From the NCBI RefSeq assembly GCF_011397635.1, contig NC_064770.1, positions 25,651,603 through 25,715,602 of the forward strand: a stretch of 64,000 bases of DNA, written 5' to 3'. The DNA is from Epinephelus fuscoguttatus (taxonomy: Eukaryota > Chordata > Actinopteri > Perciformes > Serranidae). Each line of letters opens with the position of its first letter. Within the stretch, counting starts at the first letter, position 1. Made by a program: the position numbers and the translations under genes. This document shows positions 50,501 to 61,911 of the stretch, in pieces. The notes beneath the pieces were generated by a model, which made no database searches, was not told the DNA's origin, and saw only the letters and a program-made list of their open reading frames with translations.

Positions 50501-53500
50501 CCTGGTGAAATTGGTTGTTTCGCCCTGTTCTCCAGTAATGTGGATTTGTTCCTGTTCATGATGAACGTTGCAAAATTGCAAAAGGGTGTATTGGGGTGTC
50601 TGGTAGCTCAGGGGTCTTTTCCGCTTAACGGCAAAATCCCTGTGTTTCATTTTTTCTCCTTCTGTCTTCTGCTTGTGTGCTGTATTATAGAGGCAACATG
50701 GCCAAAATTAGAATGGAAACTTATCAAACCTCAATGCTGCTGTTCTTGAATCTCACATAATGTTGACATTTGCCCAGACATTCGTGGAAGTAAATTACAT
50801 TATAATAAAACCATAATTGTTTCTGTTTTACCTGTAGTGTACTTGAAGCGTGCTTTTACTCATGGACAAGAGGCTCTTGCTCGTGACAGCAAACATTAAT
50901 GGCGTCCTCCTCGGCTTAGATGTAACGTTAGCTAGGTCAGTGGTCCTAGTTGAGCTAGCGGTAGCGGTGATATCAAGTGGCGACCTCTGGGGCTGACGAA
51001 GCCAATGCAGAAGTGCCAAAAAATGCAGTTCCTTAAATGGCCACTTGAGGCTGGCTCCCAGAAGTTACTTAACCCCCATAGACCCCTATGTTAAATACCT
51101 AAATTTACAGCAGGAAGAAACATGTTTACACCCTGGTACAAAAAACGATTTTTGTCTCTGTAGCTAACTTCAGCATTCATGACAGCTGTATGGGCGGTGA
51201 ATTTTTACAGAAGTCACCCGTTTATATTTTATTAAGGCTTAAAGTTTTGCATACTTAAGGGGCATAGCAGCTTTTGAGCGACAGGTTGTCTATGAGGCAT
51301 CAGTACAGTCTGAGTCAGACCTTTTACCCTTTGCTCCTCCACATCTCCACCCTCTCGTCCAAATTTTTGATCTCTTCTGGCGCCAAGAAACCAAGATGGT
51401 GATCTCAAATGCCAAACTTGAGGCTTCAGAACGAGATTTCACAAACCAGTTGGTGACGTCACGGCCGCTGTGTCCATGTGGAAAGAGACATTTTTGAATT
51501 TTTCATTATCTTAACTATGTTTTATGTTTTGGTTCACAGTGTAAAGTATGAGGACCCTCAGGCTCTGGGCGGCCTGGCCTCGGCTTTGGATGTGAGACAA
51601 CAGAACGCAGGAGGGGTGAGTACACTGATGCATGTGGTTTGATACAGCTTTCACCCATACATGGAGTGTGGGTGCTGTGTTATTTACATGGCCGATGAGC
51701 CTTTGCTGTACCAGTCTGTCCTCAGCCCTCGGTCACTCCCCGCATGTGATGGTCTGTGATACTGTATGTTCTACAGTGACATCTGTCCTGTGTGCAGTGA
51801 TACTTGAACTTTGATCAAACAAAAAGGTGTAGCTTTGTGTACTGAGTATTGCTATTACAGTATAGCTAAAATAAATCTGTTGCAACGTGGCAAATGTGTG
51901 TTAAGTGTACCTGTAAGTACTCGAAATATGATTTTAATATCAGTTCTGTCTTTAGTTAAAAAAACGTGGATTCATTCTTCTCATTCTTCCAACCTGATAT
52001 CAGCACTTTCTTGATGATCCAGTTTTCTGTGTGTTTAAATAAAATGCCACCCCATCTGTTCGTACAGAAATCAAACTTTGATTTTTGTAGTTGTAATTCC
52101 TGTCCGAGCACACATTGCACTATATTTGCACGGTTATCACTATGTACACAGACTATTCTGAAATCTGAACTGCCATACACACACACACACACAAGCACAC
52201 ACACACAGTGGTGATCGCACATGCCGTCTCTTTTTAGTTACCTCAGGTGCCCTATCACTCGTACAGTACTTTTATTTGAAGGAGTTCAAAGTCTTATTTT
52301 TTCCCTTTTTATTTTCCTCATTTTCATCTTTAAGGAATGAACCTTTCACCGTTTTCTTATGTTCTGTCCTCTTTTTCTCCCCCTTTTTAAACGACAGCCG
52401 CCTCTTGCATATTTGACTTCTCCTCTGTCTCTCTCTCTGCACTGTGTGCTATGCTGTGGTGGGGCCTGCTACCTTTCTTCTCTTGTGTAAGGTGTTGTTC
52501 TGTTGTTGATTCAGCTGAGGGTAAAAGGGGATGATAACCCAGCAGATCAGGAGCTGCCCATAGACAGCTGGCTTATTACCCAAGGAATGGTGAGGACTCC
52601 ATCCTCAGTGTGTCCTCCTACCCCTTCCCCCGTGTCCACCATCACTCCTCCCCCTGCTCTCAACCTCCTGCGGCATCATCCATAATCCTCATGAGCTGCT
52701 TTTCATTTTCAGCCTCATCTCACTGCTCTGTCCTGGATTGCTTGAACAGTCCCATACCAGCAAAGTTTTTCCCCTTTAAGAACATCCACCTCCATGTCAA
52801 GTACATGTTGTACTGTAGTTTTGGGCAATGTGACAATACATTAAAGGCATAGTTTGGATTTTTTAACTGGGGTTGTATGAGGTCCTTATCCATAGTCAGT
52901 GTGTTAACCACAGTAGATGGCGGTCAGAACGTTCCGTATTTGGAGAAGCAGGCAGGAATACCAATACGGAAGCTCAGCAATGTACTCCTGTGGACAGGGT
53001 CAGCAGCAAAACGGATTTTATTCCCCTAAAAAGATCAATATCAGTTTAAGTGTACGCTATTTAGAATATTTTCTCTGCTTTACCTTGCCATCAGACAGCC
53101 CTTTCTAATGGGGGACTGAAGTTGTTATTTATGCTCTCTTCAAGGTACAAGACAGTAATTTTACCGAGCAGAACACAGGAGCTGCTGATCTACCACTGCC
53201 TCGTTTGTTAGTTTGTTTATGTTATTGTGTGACTTTTGTGAATCTGAGCTAACCCTTTGAGACACCAAAGTCACACTATGACACAATCACACCAACCCAT
53301 CGTGGTACACCACCAGCTTAGAGCGCGTCTTGGGCCGCATTTTCCTGACCGAACCCAACCGAGTCTGGGACAGTTATAACCATGCCTGGCCCGAACCCGA
53401 CAGCCTTTCAGATTTTTAAGTCCGAACCTGACCCGAGCCTGACGGAGTGTGTTACCTGACATAGTTATTGTCATCAGCTTGTCTGTTTACCATGATCGTA

Positions 53501-56500
53501 TATTGGCAGTGTGTAAATGACCATCAAAACGCTACTGTTACCCACAGTCAAACACGCCGCACATGACACTCAATTGGAGCGGAGCCTGTGTTGCGTTCAG
53601 GCATTGTCACGTAAATAACAAATTCGAGCACTTGAATAGACCATAGCACAACCCGAGCAAAATTTCTGATTTGTTATCCAATCCCGGCCCAACCCGTCGG
53701 GTCCCGTCGGGCTCGGTTTGGGTATCCACACTCTGCAGCAGCTCCTGTGATCTGCAAGGTACAACTACTGTTTTTGTCAAAGGAGTCTAGTGGCTTTGAA
53801 GAGAAAAGGAGGTGTGTTTTAGGTGGCTAAAATTCATTTGCTGCTGCCCCCATCAACAGCAGTTCATTGCTTTGCTTCCATGGAGGTATTCCTGGCTGCT
53901 TCTCCAAACTAGGGCCACGCAGACCGACAACTACTGTTGATAACACACTGATTATGGATAAGAACCTCATACAACCCCACTTAAAAAATGTGAACTATGC
54001 CTTAAGATATTTTGTGAATTGGTGTTGATTTTGCTATACCATTTCTGCAAAGATCTTTTTATTTATCTGGTTAAATGGTTATATGATGAACTGAAAACAA
54101 ACATTCTGTCTGTATTTTATCAATACAACCTGTTTATCAATTTAATTCTCAGAAAACAGCATGTATTGCTGCAGTGATATAAAATTACCAATAAGATTTA
54201 ATCCATATTGCCTACCTCTATTGTACTCTGTTGACATGGGAGCTAAACTTTATACCTATTACTGATGCTTTCCACCTTAATGCCGCCCCTTTTATGGATG
54301 AGTTAATGAACCTGAAGGGTCACTAAGAACTTTCATCAGCTCAGTTCATCTCTTTAACTATCACACACTAAAACAGCAGGGAAGTACAGATACTTCTGCT
54401 ACACGGCGCGGTTAAATCAACAATGATGGACATTGTTAAAGTACTGATAATATATCATAAGAGATAAGCAAACAGATGTTGGATTGCTGTGTAGTGGGGA
54501 GTATTTGTCAGTTGTCCTCTAACTGTCTTTGGATCTTAGATAATACACTAACGGCAGCCTAACATAACTCACCCTAATCAGAAATAGATCAACCAACTAA
54601 CAGATGAATCAATAGTTGTAATATTTCACTTAAGTGTTTAAGTTGATGTCATGACTGTGACTATAAAGGATTGCACTTTGAACTTTTATCAATTGCTGTG
54701 AGTCATGAGAGGAATAGACTTCTCATTGAACACTTTCCTACAACATTTTCTCAACTGTTCACACAGCTGCATGCGTGTTTTTTCCCCCGTGAATGACTTT
54801 CACCGCCCTACTGCCTTGGCCTTTTATTTTGGAATGCTCCTTCACTGCGTTAACTGTGATCTCACGAGGAAACCCCACCAGAGTCTATAACAGGGTCTCA
54901 GGAAGAGGTTTTTGTTTTCTCTATTCTACTTAGATATCAGGCTGACGTCAAATGTGAACTTTAGAGTCACTGCACAATCAGTGAAAGGATGTGATAGACT
55001 TTTAAGTACTATGTGTGTGTGAGCTCAATGCCTTTTATGCCTTTGTAAACAAAAACATGCAAATAATTTCTCATAATAACTCCTCATGGATGGATTTACA
55101 GTTTGTTGTTTCAGCGACGTATAATGCGACACTTTCCTAGCAGCCCTGACTCACTGTGATCGTTAAGTGCAAACACACGCCATCCACCCTGACGTGGCTT
55201 CATCGCATCATCACCGTCACTGCATGCCATGCAGCGCTCGTGTGTGCAGCGTGTGTGCGCCCCACCGTATGTGTATGCCGTGGGATTGCCCTGCCTCTCG
55301 ACGGTCCCTGTGCTTTCAGCTTTTCCCATCCAATCAATCTCTTAATCACATTCAAGCGATTTGCTAATTAACTAATGATGTGGAATAATTAACACTGCTG
55401 TGTGACATTAGTCGGCAGCTGTTAAGCCATGTCAGCACCACAGAACTAATGAGAACAATACACAACCTGGGAACTCCTCTTCTTATTGAAGACAGCCGAG
55501 TGGCAGATTGTTGACATGATAAAACTAAAAGAGCACAGACTACTTGAGAGGGGTTGAGTGTGTCGTTTGAGCTAAATTTTCCTCATTTTGATTTGTTTTT
55601 ATTTTAACCATCTTTCTCTTCAAGCCTTTGGTGATTCCTATTCTTGTTATTTTTGTGTGTTTGTGTGTTACAATTTTTGTTGTCGGGGTTGGGTGTCTTT
55701 CTGTTGTGTGGCTTTGGTGCTGCCCCTTGGTTTGTCCATGGCTTTGCTCCATAGATCCCCGTATCGCAGTCCTCTGTCATGGATGACATAGAGGAGTGGC
55801 TCTGTGCTGACGTGGTGAGACTTCTTTACCTTGATTTATATCTCTTTTTCTCTTCTTTCTTTCTCTCTCTCTCCTCTTCCATCGATTTTGTTTTGTTTTT
55901 CTTTGGTAGCACTTTTCATCCATCCATCTCATATAACACGACACATCTGACTTTAGTTTCCTTTCATGTTTCATCCTTTAATTCACTGTGGTCTAATGAA
56001 TTTCCACCAGTGACTGAGTGACATATAATATTATACCCTGAGGTCTGACTTACAAATGCTAACACAGTGCTAACGATAGTCACTTTAAAATGGTTGGTAT
56101 GAGCTTCTTAACATGTGCATGTGGAGGCTGTGGAGTCAGGCTCAAGAAGGTTCCTTAGTGTCTTCACCAGCGGAAAGTGCGGAAGGATGCATGAATGTTG
56201 GGTCCTTCATGAGCGACTTTGTATGGATATGGAGTTTGTCTGAACTTTACAGGCATTTCACTTGAATGATACTGTTGTGTATCAGCCTGTTGTGTTACCG
56301 ACTGTACTCTAAGGTTTTTTCTTTCCCATGAAACAGGAACAGCTTAATTAAAGGGTAACTTCGGTATATTTCAAACTGGACCCTATTATCCAATATCTCT
56401 GTGTCTAAGTGACTTATGGGAACATTTTTAAAAACTGGTCCAGTATTGAGGGAGAGGGCTGCAGCTGGCAGCAGTAAAACAGGTTGCAATGTAACTACTT

Positions 56501-57513
56501 GGGGCATTTACACCTGCGATGTACCTCCACTATAAGTGTTTTTTTTTGCCACTGGCATGTTCACATTGTCACTCTGAATGTCTGACAACATTATGGAAAG
56601 GCTCTCAACAGATCTAAGACCTTTTTTGTAAGAGTGAGATGCCTTTTGTTCAACCATAACAGCCCCAGATTGCTATCACCAAACCCACCAGACTCCATTT
56701 AAATAAACAGCAATTTTATCATTGTAAAACACACTTAAATCAAAGACAACACAAACAAAATAAAACTCACAAAAGCCGTCTTGGTTTGTCTCCCCACTGT
56801 TCCAACAATCACCAGCTCTGGTTTGGTTAAAAAAAATCCTTAATTCACCAAGTTAAATTTAAAAATATACTGGCTTGATACAAGCTAAAATTGTTGTTTA
56901 TTTAAATGGAGTCTGGTGGGTTTGATGATGGCAATTTTGGGGCTGTTTCAGGTTAAACAAAAAGGTTTTCACTTTTTAAGTAAAAGGTCTATCTTTCTAC
57001 AATGTTGTCAGACACTAAGAAGAATAATATGAGCCTGTCAGTGGCAAAAACAATCACTTTTAGTGGATGCACATGGAGGGTGCGAACATGCCTTGCTCCA
57101 CCAATTTCAAAAACTGTTGCTCCCATTAATCACTTAGACCCAAAAACATGGGAACATAGTGCCCAGGTTGAAAAATACCGACGATACCCTTTAAGATGCC
57201 AAAATGTCTGCATTATCTATGCTTTTTTTTCTTAATAGAAAGGGGATGCTTCCGAGGAAGGGGTGACCAGTGAAGGTACAGACTCTGACACAATTGTATA
57301 TGTTCTGCTATCTCTAATGTGTGTGGAGTTTGGTTAATTTTCACCCTTTTCATCAATATTCTTTCAGAGTTTGATAAGTTCCTGGAGGAGCGAGCGAAGG
57401 CATCAGACTCTCTGCCATCTCCCCCTGGAGCTAACCCCGCTCACCCTGCTCGCGCCCCCGGTGGCTCCCACAAGAAGGCCGAACGGACGGAGGATGCCCT
57501 CTTTGCCTTGTAG
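34547..57513 (+). CDS. tom1l2: tom1l2, TOM1-like endosomal sorting adaptor
   Basis: Sixteen exons, all in phase: 34547-34598, 39880-39964, 43006-43084, 43539-43688, 44602-44736, 44824-44967, 45239-45355, 46598-46731, 47489-47531, 49410-49581, 49903-50017, 51540-51615, 52515-52589, 55755-55814, 57239-57275 and 57368-57513; 539 residues. Start [19 protein letters not shown] domain at about 10-155 ([23 protein letters not shown]), GAT domain at about 216-310 ([32 protein letters not shown]), clathrin-box-like LIDLG at 323-327, and C-terminal [13 protein letters not shown], the segment that binds myosin VI in TOM1. The family links ubiquitinated cargo, Tollip, clathrin and myosin VI on endosomes. 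Exon 13 (25 codons, [17 protein letters not shown]) may be a cassette: skipping it keeps frame and gives 514 residues, near human 507. TOM1 is the alternative, but the neighbours favour tom1l2. Confidence 0.95.
39035..39240. repeat. MITE family A, copy 1 (partial)
   Basis: CTTGTAAACATGCTC, GGTGCCTGCTGCTTACAGTC and GGTCGCTACCTTTAGATAAAG line up with the copies at 43728-44126 and 48484-48800. Both outer ends are lost. Confidence 0.6.
40255..40395 (+). mobile_element. Degraded tRNA-derived SINE
   Basis: TAGCTCACCTGGTAGAGTGTGT (box A-like), GTGCCCCATGTAGGCT and TCCTTTGCAGCAA follow the order of the SINE at 23881-24058, with the box B region deleted or decayed. The A-rich end is CTCTTAAAAAAAC. 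Confidence 0.6.
41143..41729. mobile_element. Non-autonomous terminal-inverted-repeat element in tom1l2 intron 2
   Basis: The left end GTGCATTCCAATCCCCATACT and the right end, reversed, GTGTGTTCCAAACCACATACT are inverted copies with few differences. Several AGTATGT words fill the arms. No coding frame is seen. Length is about 0.59 kb. Confidence 0.7.
43728..44126. mobile_element. MITE family A, copy 2 (both ends present, TTAA flanks)
   Basis: TTAA at 43724-43727 and 44127-44130 bound it. The ends AAGGTACACTATGCAGGA and, reversed, AGGTGTACTGTGCTGGA are inverted. Internal AATAAAAGCCAACCCCAG, GCACTGTGTCCGTG and AAACTTCTAGTGGGCCA words recur in copy 3. It lies 36 bases after tom1l2 exon 4. Confidence 0.75.
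44558..44594. repeat. (TG)n microsatellite just before tom1l2 exon 5
   Basis: About 18 TG units end only eight bases before exon 5 (44602), so the run replaces the usual pyrimidine tract context. The acceptor itself is GATGGCAG. Confidence 0.9.
48484..48900. mobile_element. MITE family A, copy 3
   Basis: AAAAGCCAACCCCAGATTCA, GTGTCTCGGATGCCTGCTGC and CACACTTCTAGTGGATCAGA match copy 2 in order. Terminal TTAA is not clear, so the ends are approximate. Confidence 0.65.
50900..51480. repeat. Dispersed repeat in tom1l2 intron 11
   Basis: Includes AAGTGGCGACCTCTGGGGCT, AATGGCCACTTGAGGCTGGC, CCCCATAGACCCCTATGTTA and TTGGTGACGTCACGG. I know this ordered set as a common fish repeat by recall. It ends about 60 bases before exon 12. 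Class not assigned. Confidence 0.55.
52170..52207. repeat. (AC)n microsatellite
   Basis: Two (AC)n runs separated by AAGC in tom1l2 intron 12. Confidence 0.9.
52845..54001. mobile_element. TTAA-flanked DNA element with long inverted ends, carrying a nested repeat
   Basis: TTAA at 52841-52844 and 54002-54005 flank the block. About 80 bases at each end are inverted copies: AGGCATAGTTTGGATTTTTT against reversed GGCATAGTTCACATTTTTT, then GGGGTTGTATGAGGT in both. Inside, about 53265-53735 is a different repeat rich in CCGAACCCGA and GTCGGGCTCGG words, probably a later insertion. No transposase frame is present. Confidence 0.8.
56352..57190. mobile_element. Foldback DNA element with TTAA flanks, 0.84 kb
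   Basis: TTAA at 56348-56351 and 57191-57194 flank it. The left end AGGGTAACTTCGGTATATTT and reversed right end AGGGTATCGTCGGTATTTTT agree at most positions over 28 bases. Deeper arms also pair: CACCAGACTCCATTTAAATA near 56690 against TTTAAATGGAGTCTGGTGGG near 56900. Most of the element is therefore one large palindrome. It ends 48 bases before tom1l2 exon 15. Confidence 0.88.
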
Positions 57514-60035
57514 ACTGTTCTCAGAGAACCTCCATCTCTCTCCAGGGGCATCTAAAGGTCCTCGCCCTAAATGATTTCTCCCAAAACGGTCCTTCCAGTC
57601 CCATTTCATCGCTGACTGGCAGTGGTGTAGCAAGTGGTCTCCACCTCCTTGTCATTCTCTTCGCACAGTGTTGCTCTAAATATGCAGAGGTCCAACATGT
57701 TTACTGGCGCACACCTGTGTTGCGTTCTACTATATATGGATGTATTAATCTGTTAGTGTGGGATGTAGTACTCGCAGCCCTGCATCTCATTTCTAAAGGC
57801 TCCACCAAAGGAAGACAACGTGTCTGATGGGTTTTAAAAACGTGGTATATTACTGCGAGATGAATGGAAGAACTTCACTGCAGGTCCATGCATTGTGTCA
57901 GTGTGGAAGCAACTAGGATTATATTGTGTTGTTTTACTACATTCAGCTAATTGCTAATTTATGCATTTGTTGTTTTAATGGTTTGTTCTGTACTATGTAC
58001 TAGCGCTGTGGTTATGGTCGAGCCATCCAATTTTTTTTAGAGCTCTAGTCATGCCCTTAATACTGAGATATGTGTGGAACGGCAACAGGTTTTATTGCAC
58101 AACTTGCCTGAAGCAGTGTGAACTCATGTTAGCAGGCTAATTTTGCCGACTAGGAATTTAATAGCTAAATCATAGCTAATTTTAATGAGTGTATGCCAGC
58201 ATTCCTTTAACCAAAGGGAATTAAAAGTCTAAAAAAGCACTAGTTAGGATTCTGTTATGTATTTCAAATGGCTGAGGGGAAGGAACGTGCCCATGGAATA
58301 TTTCCCATCATTTCGAAGAAGCTACGACAAATTAGCTGCTCTTGCAAAATTGCAAACCCTTTCAGTCATTCCAAAGAATATTAAGGCTTTAATGACCAGC
58401 TAGCACTGAATTATCCCTGTCAGACAATAATCACGTGCTACAAATGTTAAGGGATCATGAACATTTTCCTTCCCCTGCTGTGTTAATGTGTGTGCACTTT
58501 GAAGCAAAAACAAATCTGTATTTTGTCCTTTTTGTGTTTACAAGATGGTTACTATTTTTCTAGGGGACGGGAAATGATCTTTAGATTGACTTCATTTTGC
58601 ACATAACTTTTGTAACTGTGTAATTGCAGCGCTTGTTCACATAGAAGTGGATCGATGGACAGTCAGTGTTAGGAGTGCAAAAAAACTTTTAGGAATATTA
58701 AAAATTACATGCAGATTACAGCAAGATAGAATATGGCATTTTTATTATCAGCATGACTCAGCGCTGGCACCATAATCAACTAACAGACGAAACGTATAGC
58801 TTACAATGATTCACTGTTGTAATGGATGTATTCACATAGGTAGATCTTCACTTACTCTAAACTATGTAATCTATATACCTCAAAATACAGGAATCTTAGT
58901 TTCTGTATCTGGCTAAAAATGTATCAGCTCCAGTAATATCCAGAAGGTAGAGAGGTTTGTGTATCGTTTGATCCCCTGATTGTATTTTTATAGTCATTGT
59001 AAAAAAGGAAAAAAAAAACGTGTCGGCACCCTTCATGATTTATCTTTTTGTGGTCGAGGCTGAAGCACGCAGCAAACAATTGTCTTTGATTTGCGCAGTT
59101 AAAGACGTACTTTCGTCCATGGTGTATTTTTATTCTGGTGTGATTCATCTGCTCCTGTTGGAGCCGCTGCCAAGCATTTCTGTGATTGACTGATTTCAGC
59201 AAAGTAGCTCTGACTGGAGTTTGTCTTTGGTGTGCTTAAGATCGCACTTTGAGGCAACAAAAGCAATCCGGTCTTCATTCCACCTCCTTTGCTGAGCCTC
59301 TGGTGTGTTTTAACGTCGCTCTGCACTTGAAAGATTTTCTTTTCGTCCAATAAAGACCAAGAGCCTTGTCAATCAAGGCATCCCAATGCATCAACAGTAC
59401 TTGTTGAATTACCTGTCAGTATAGGCCTTCTACTAGAGGGACATATTCATGATTTGTTATACATTTGTTAACATAAATGCAATGGTAAAAAAATATATTT
59501 GTGTCTGCATAATCATTACGGTTAGTTATTTAAATGTTTTTTAGTTGAGGACATTAATGAGCTTTAACCTTTTTTTTCAATGCTGTATGGTTATATCGGT
59601 TTAAAATGGATGCCAGGTAACTGAAATAATAGTATTAAATTTACAATCAACTTTCACCACGCAGGCTGAACAAAGATGATTACTAAAAATGTAACAGGAG
59701 ATCCTTTAAAAGGGAACTTGAGTCATTTTCTGTTTGTATGTTACGACAGTGTATTATGTTAACTGCTTTTATGGAGCTTACGTCCTGACTGCAACATGTA
59801 TTCCTCTGATTTTTATCTTATCTCAAAAAGGTTACTGAATGTCTTTTAATACCGATGAAGCAGAGTATTTGGCTGTTGTTTAGTGGACATGGAAGAGAGG
59901 CTTGTTTTCTGTTGGTGCGTGTCCCATGTCTGTTCGGCTGTGCCGTCTGCTGCCATTACTAATGGTCAGATTTTCGTTTGACCTAATGCACGTTATGTTA
60001 CTGCCCAATAAAACACTAGCAATGTGTGACCTCTA
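57514..60035 (+). other. tom1l2: tom1l2 3' UTR with two polyadenylation signals
   Basis: AATAAA lies at 59349-59354 and again at 60007-60012, giving UTRs of about 1.85 or 2.5 kb. No repeats of note. Minus-strand frames near 58924-59350 have no protein signature. Confidence 0.6.
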
Positions 60036-60980
60036 CCTCACAACTGTTTGTGGTTATTTTACAGTTGAGGGTTGTGTGACAATCTCCTGCTTCTTCTTCT
60101 TTTTCCATGCACATGCTGATGCAACCCGGGCTCAATCTTGCTCTGTACTGGCCATTCATTGTCACATGAGCATCTCACCCCCTCCCATATGCTGGTTCAT
60201 AGACACGTCATACACTCTGCTCCAGTAGATTAGCACATAAAATGTAAACAAATTTTAACACAATTTTAAATGAGTTTGCTTCCTTCGGTGTGCTGTAGAG
60301 CATCACTAGCAGGTATCCAAAATTAAGGGAGCAATTGATTAAGACAATCAGTGTACCACTATTACAGAAGAGGAAGTGGGTACACTCTCCTATTTATTGC
60401 AATGGCTTTTTGGTTGATATGTGGGTATACTGTAAGGGGCCGGAAAAAGATGTGGGTATACCCACCACTCCAGCACACCACTAGACATGTACCCTTATAC
60501 GAACACACGCCATAACCAACAATACCAGTCTTGCTGACAGGCTGATAATATCACTCCCATAGTACTGACAACAACTTTGCAGTGCTACTCCGGGTCACTG
60601 ACCTATTTCCCCCATCATGCTTTTGTGGGGTTCCCTCTTTGTGTTTATGTGTGTGTTAAAGTTAATTTAGCTGATGCTGACCTGAAAACCAAGTTTCCAT
60701 TGCAAATTGTTTACATTATTAATCATTTAAAGGGTGTTGTTTACTGCAAGAAGCCTTACTTTACAACCCTAAAATAAATGTATAACTGTACTGAGTAAAT
60801 TGATTATGTATTTATTATAGATTTATTTGGCAAATAATTAAAATTTGCTTATTTTTAATTCTGTTTGGCCACCTGTATCCCTCCATGGATGTCAATGTTT
60901 CCCTCCAGGTTAAGGTTATTTCCCTGCTGCTGCCGCTGTTCTAAGATAGAAACACATGATGTAATCACTAGTCCCGGAGT
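60036..60980. other. tom1l2-srebf1 intergenic DNA
   Basis: A stretch around 60340-60480 repeats GTGGGTATAC and TGGGTACAC words. Otherwise AT-rich, with no gene or RNA gene recognised. Confidence 0.45.
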
Positions 60981-60982
60981 TG

Positions 60983-61113
60983 TGACGTCAGATCACCCCA
61001 CTCGGCTCCCGAGCTTCCCATTGGTCGATTTCACTGGTTCTACAGGAGGAGCCGCTTCTTCCGGTCAAACAAACTTGTTTTTTAGGAGCTCACGCCCGCT
61101 CGGCTCTGATTGG
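60983..61113 (+). promoter_or_regulatory. srebf1: srebf1 upstream CRE, SRE-1 and CCAAT cluster
   Basis: TGACGTCA (60983-60990, a perfect CRE) abuts ATCACCCCAC (60992-61001), which equals the classical sterol regulatory element SRE-1 of LDLR. Inverted CCAAT boxes (ATTGG) lie at 61020-61024 and 61109-61113, and a further one at 61486-61490. SREBP with NF-Y and CREB-type factors is a known arrangement in sterol-responsive promoters, and SREBF1 is known to autoregulate. The cluster lies about 0.7-0.8 kb before the srebf1 start codon. Confidence 0.65.
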
Positions 61114-61608
61114 CTGTTGGGGGCAAACCCACAATAAACATATCCATGCTGTCTCCCTCAAAATACACAGTTTGGGGAAATATATATCCGATATTAACAT
61201 GGACGGAGAAGACTAGGATGGATAGCACGGGTTAAATTATTATATATGGAATGAATCAAACTTCGTCTGTGTAGTTAATAATTTAATAGTACATTTAAAT
61301 CAGATCCTTATAAGTATTTCGGCGCCGTTACACCAGTTTATTAAGTACCTTAATAATGATGTTTCACTGTACATTCTTGTGTTATATAATTTTGACACAT
61401 GCTCCACATGCTGTCACCCCTTGAGTCAAATAATCAAAACAACCCTGAGAAACAGGGGACGTGGGAATCCAGTAAAAAGCCAGTGATTGGCTGACGCGCC
61501 TGTCAATCACAGTCGTCTAGGTGGGTTCTTTCGGCTGCCGCCGTAAGCAGGTTAGTGCTGAATGAGCCTCAGTGTTTGGCTTGGTTTGACAAGTTTCCCC
61601 GGACGATC

Positions 61609-61632
61609 ATGGGGCTCCGAGTGAGTAGTTAG
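61609..61632 (+). other. Short upstream ORF in the srebf1 leader
   Basis: ATG GGG CTC CGA GTG AGT AGT TAG encodes seven residues, 174 bases before the main start codon. CGA/GTGAGT within it could alternatively be a splice donor. Whether the leader includes it depends on the unseen start site. Confidence 0.35.
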
Positions 61633-61805
61633 TTGACACATCAATTAAAAAGTTACAGCTCACTTTGCGCGTATTTTTTCACGAAGACTCGGGGTGTGAT
61701 GCGTTAGCAAATGTAGGGACGTGAGAAGTTTGCGATTTTTCCCCCCTCGGAGCGATTTCAACAGCTATTCAAGTCTACATCGGAAAGCCAGACACAAGAG
61801 TGAAG

Positions 61806-61911
61806 ATGAACAGCCTGTCTTTTGACGATCCCTCGTTGGATAACCTGGATCCAACGCTGTCGCTTAATGACCCCAGCGATATTGACACGGCCCTCTTAAG
61901 CGACATTGATG
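61806..61911 (+). CDS. srebf1: srebf1, first coding exon (long, SREBP-1a-type N-terminus)
   Basis: Thirty-five codons plus one base: MNSLSFDDPSLDNLDPTLSL, then NDPSDIDTALLSDID, ending at GAT G/GTAAG (61911). The acidic, hydrophobic-patterned segment is the transactivation domain that recruits CBP and Mediator; the vertebrate family continues with DMLQLINNQD in the next exon, which would fit this phase. SREBP-1 is a membrane-bound bHLH-zipper factor cleaved in the Golgi that drives fatty acid and sterol genes. The long acidic exon corresponds to the 1a form, while 1c uses a short alternative first exon. Its position beside tom1l2 matches human 17p11.2. srebf2 is the alternative by sequence only. 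Confidence 0.85.
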
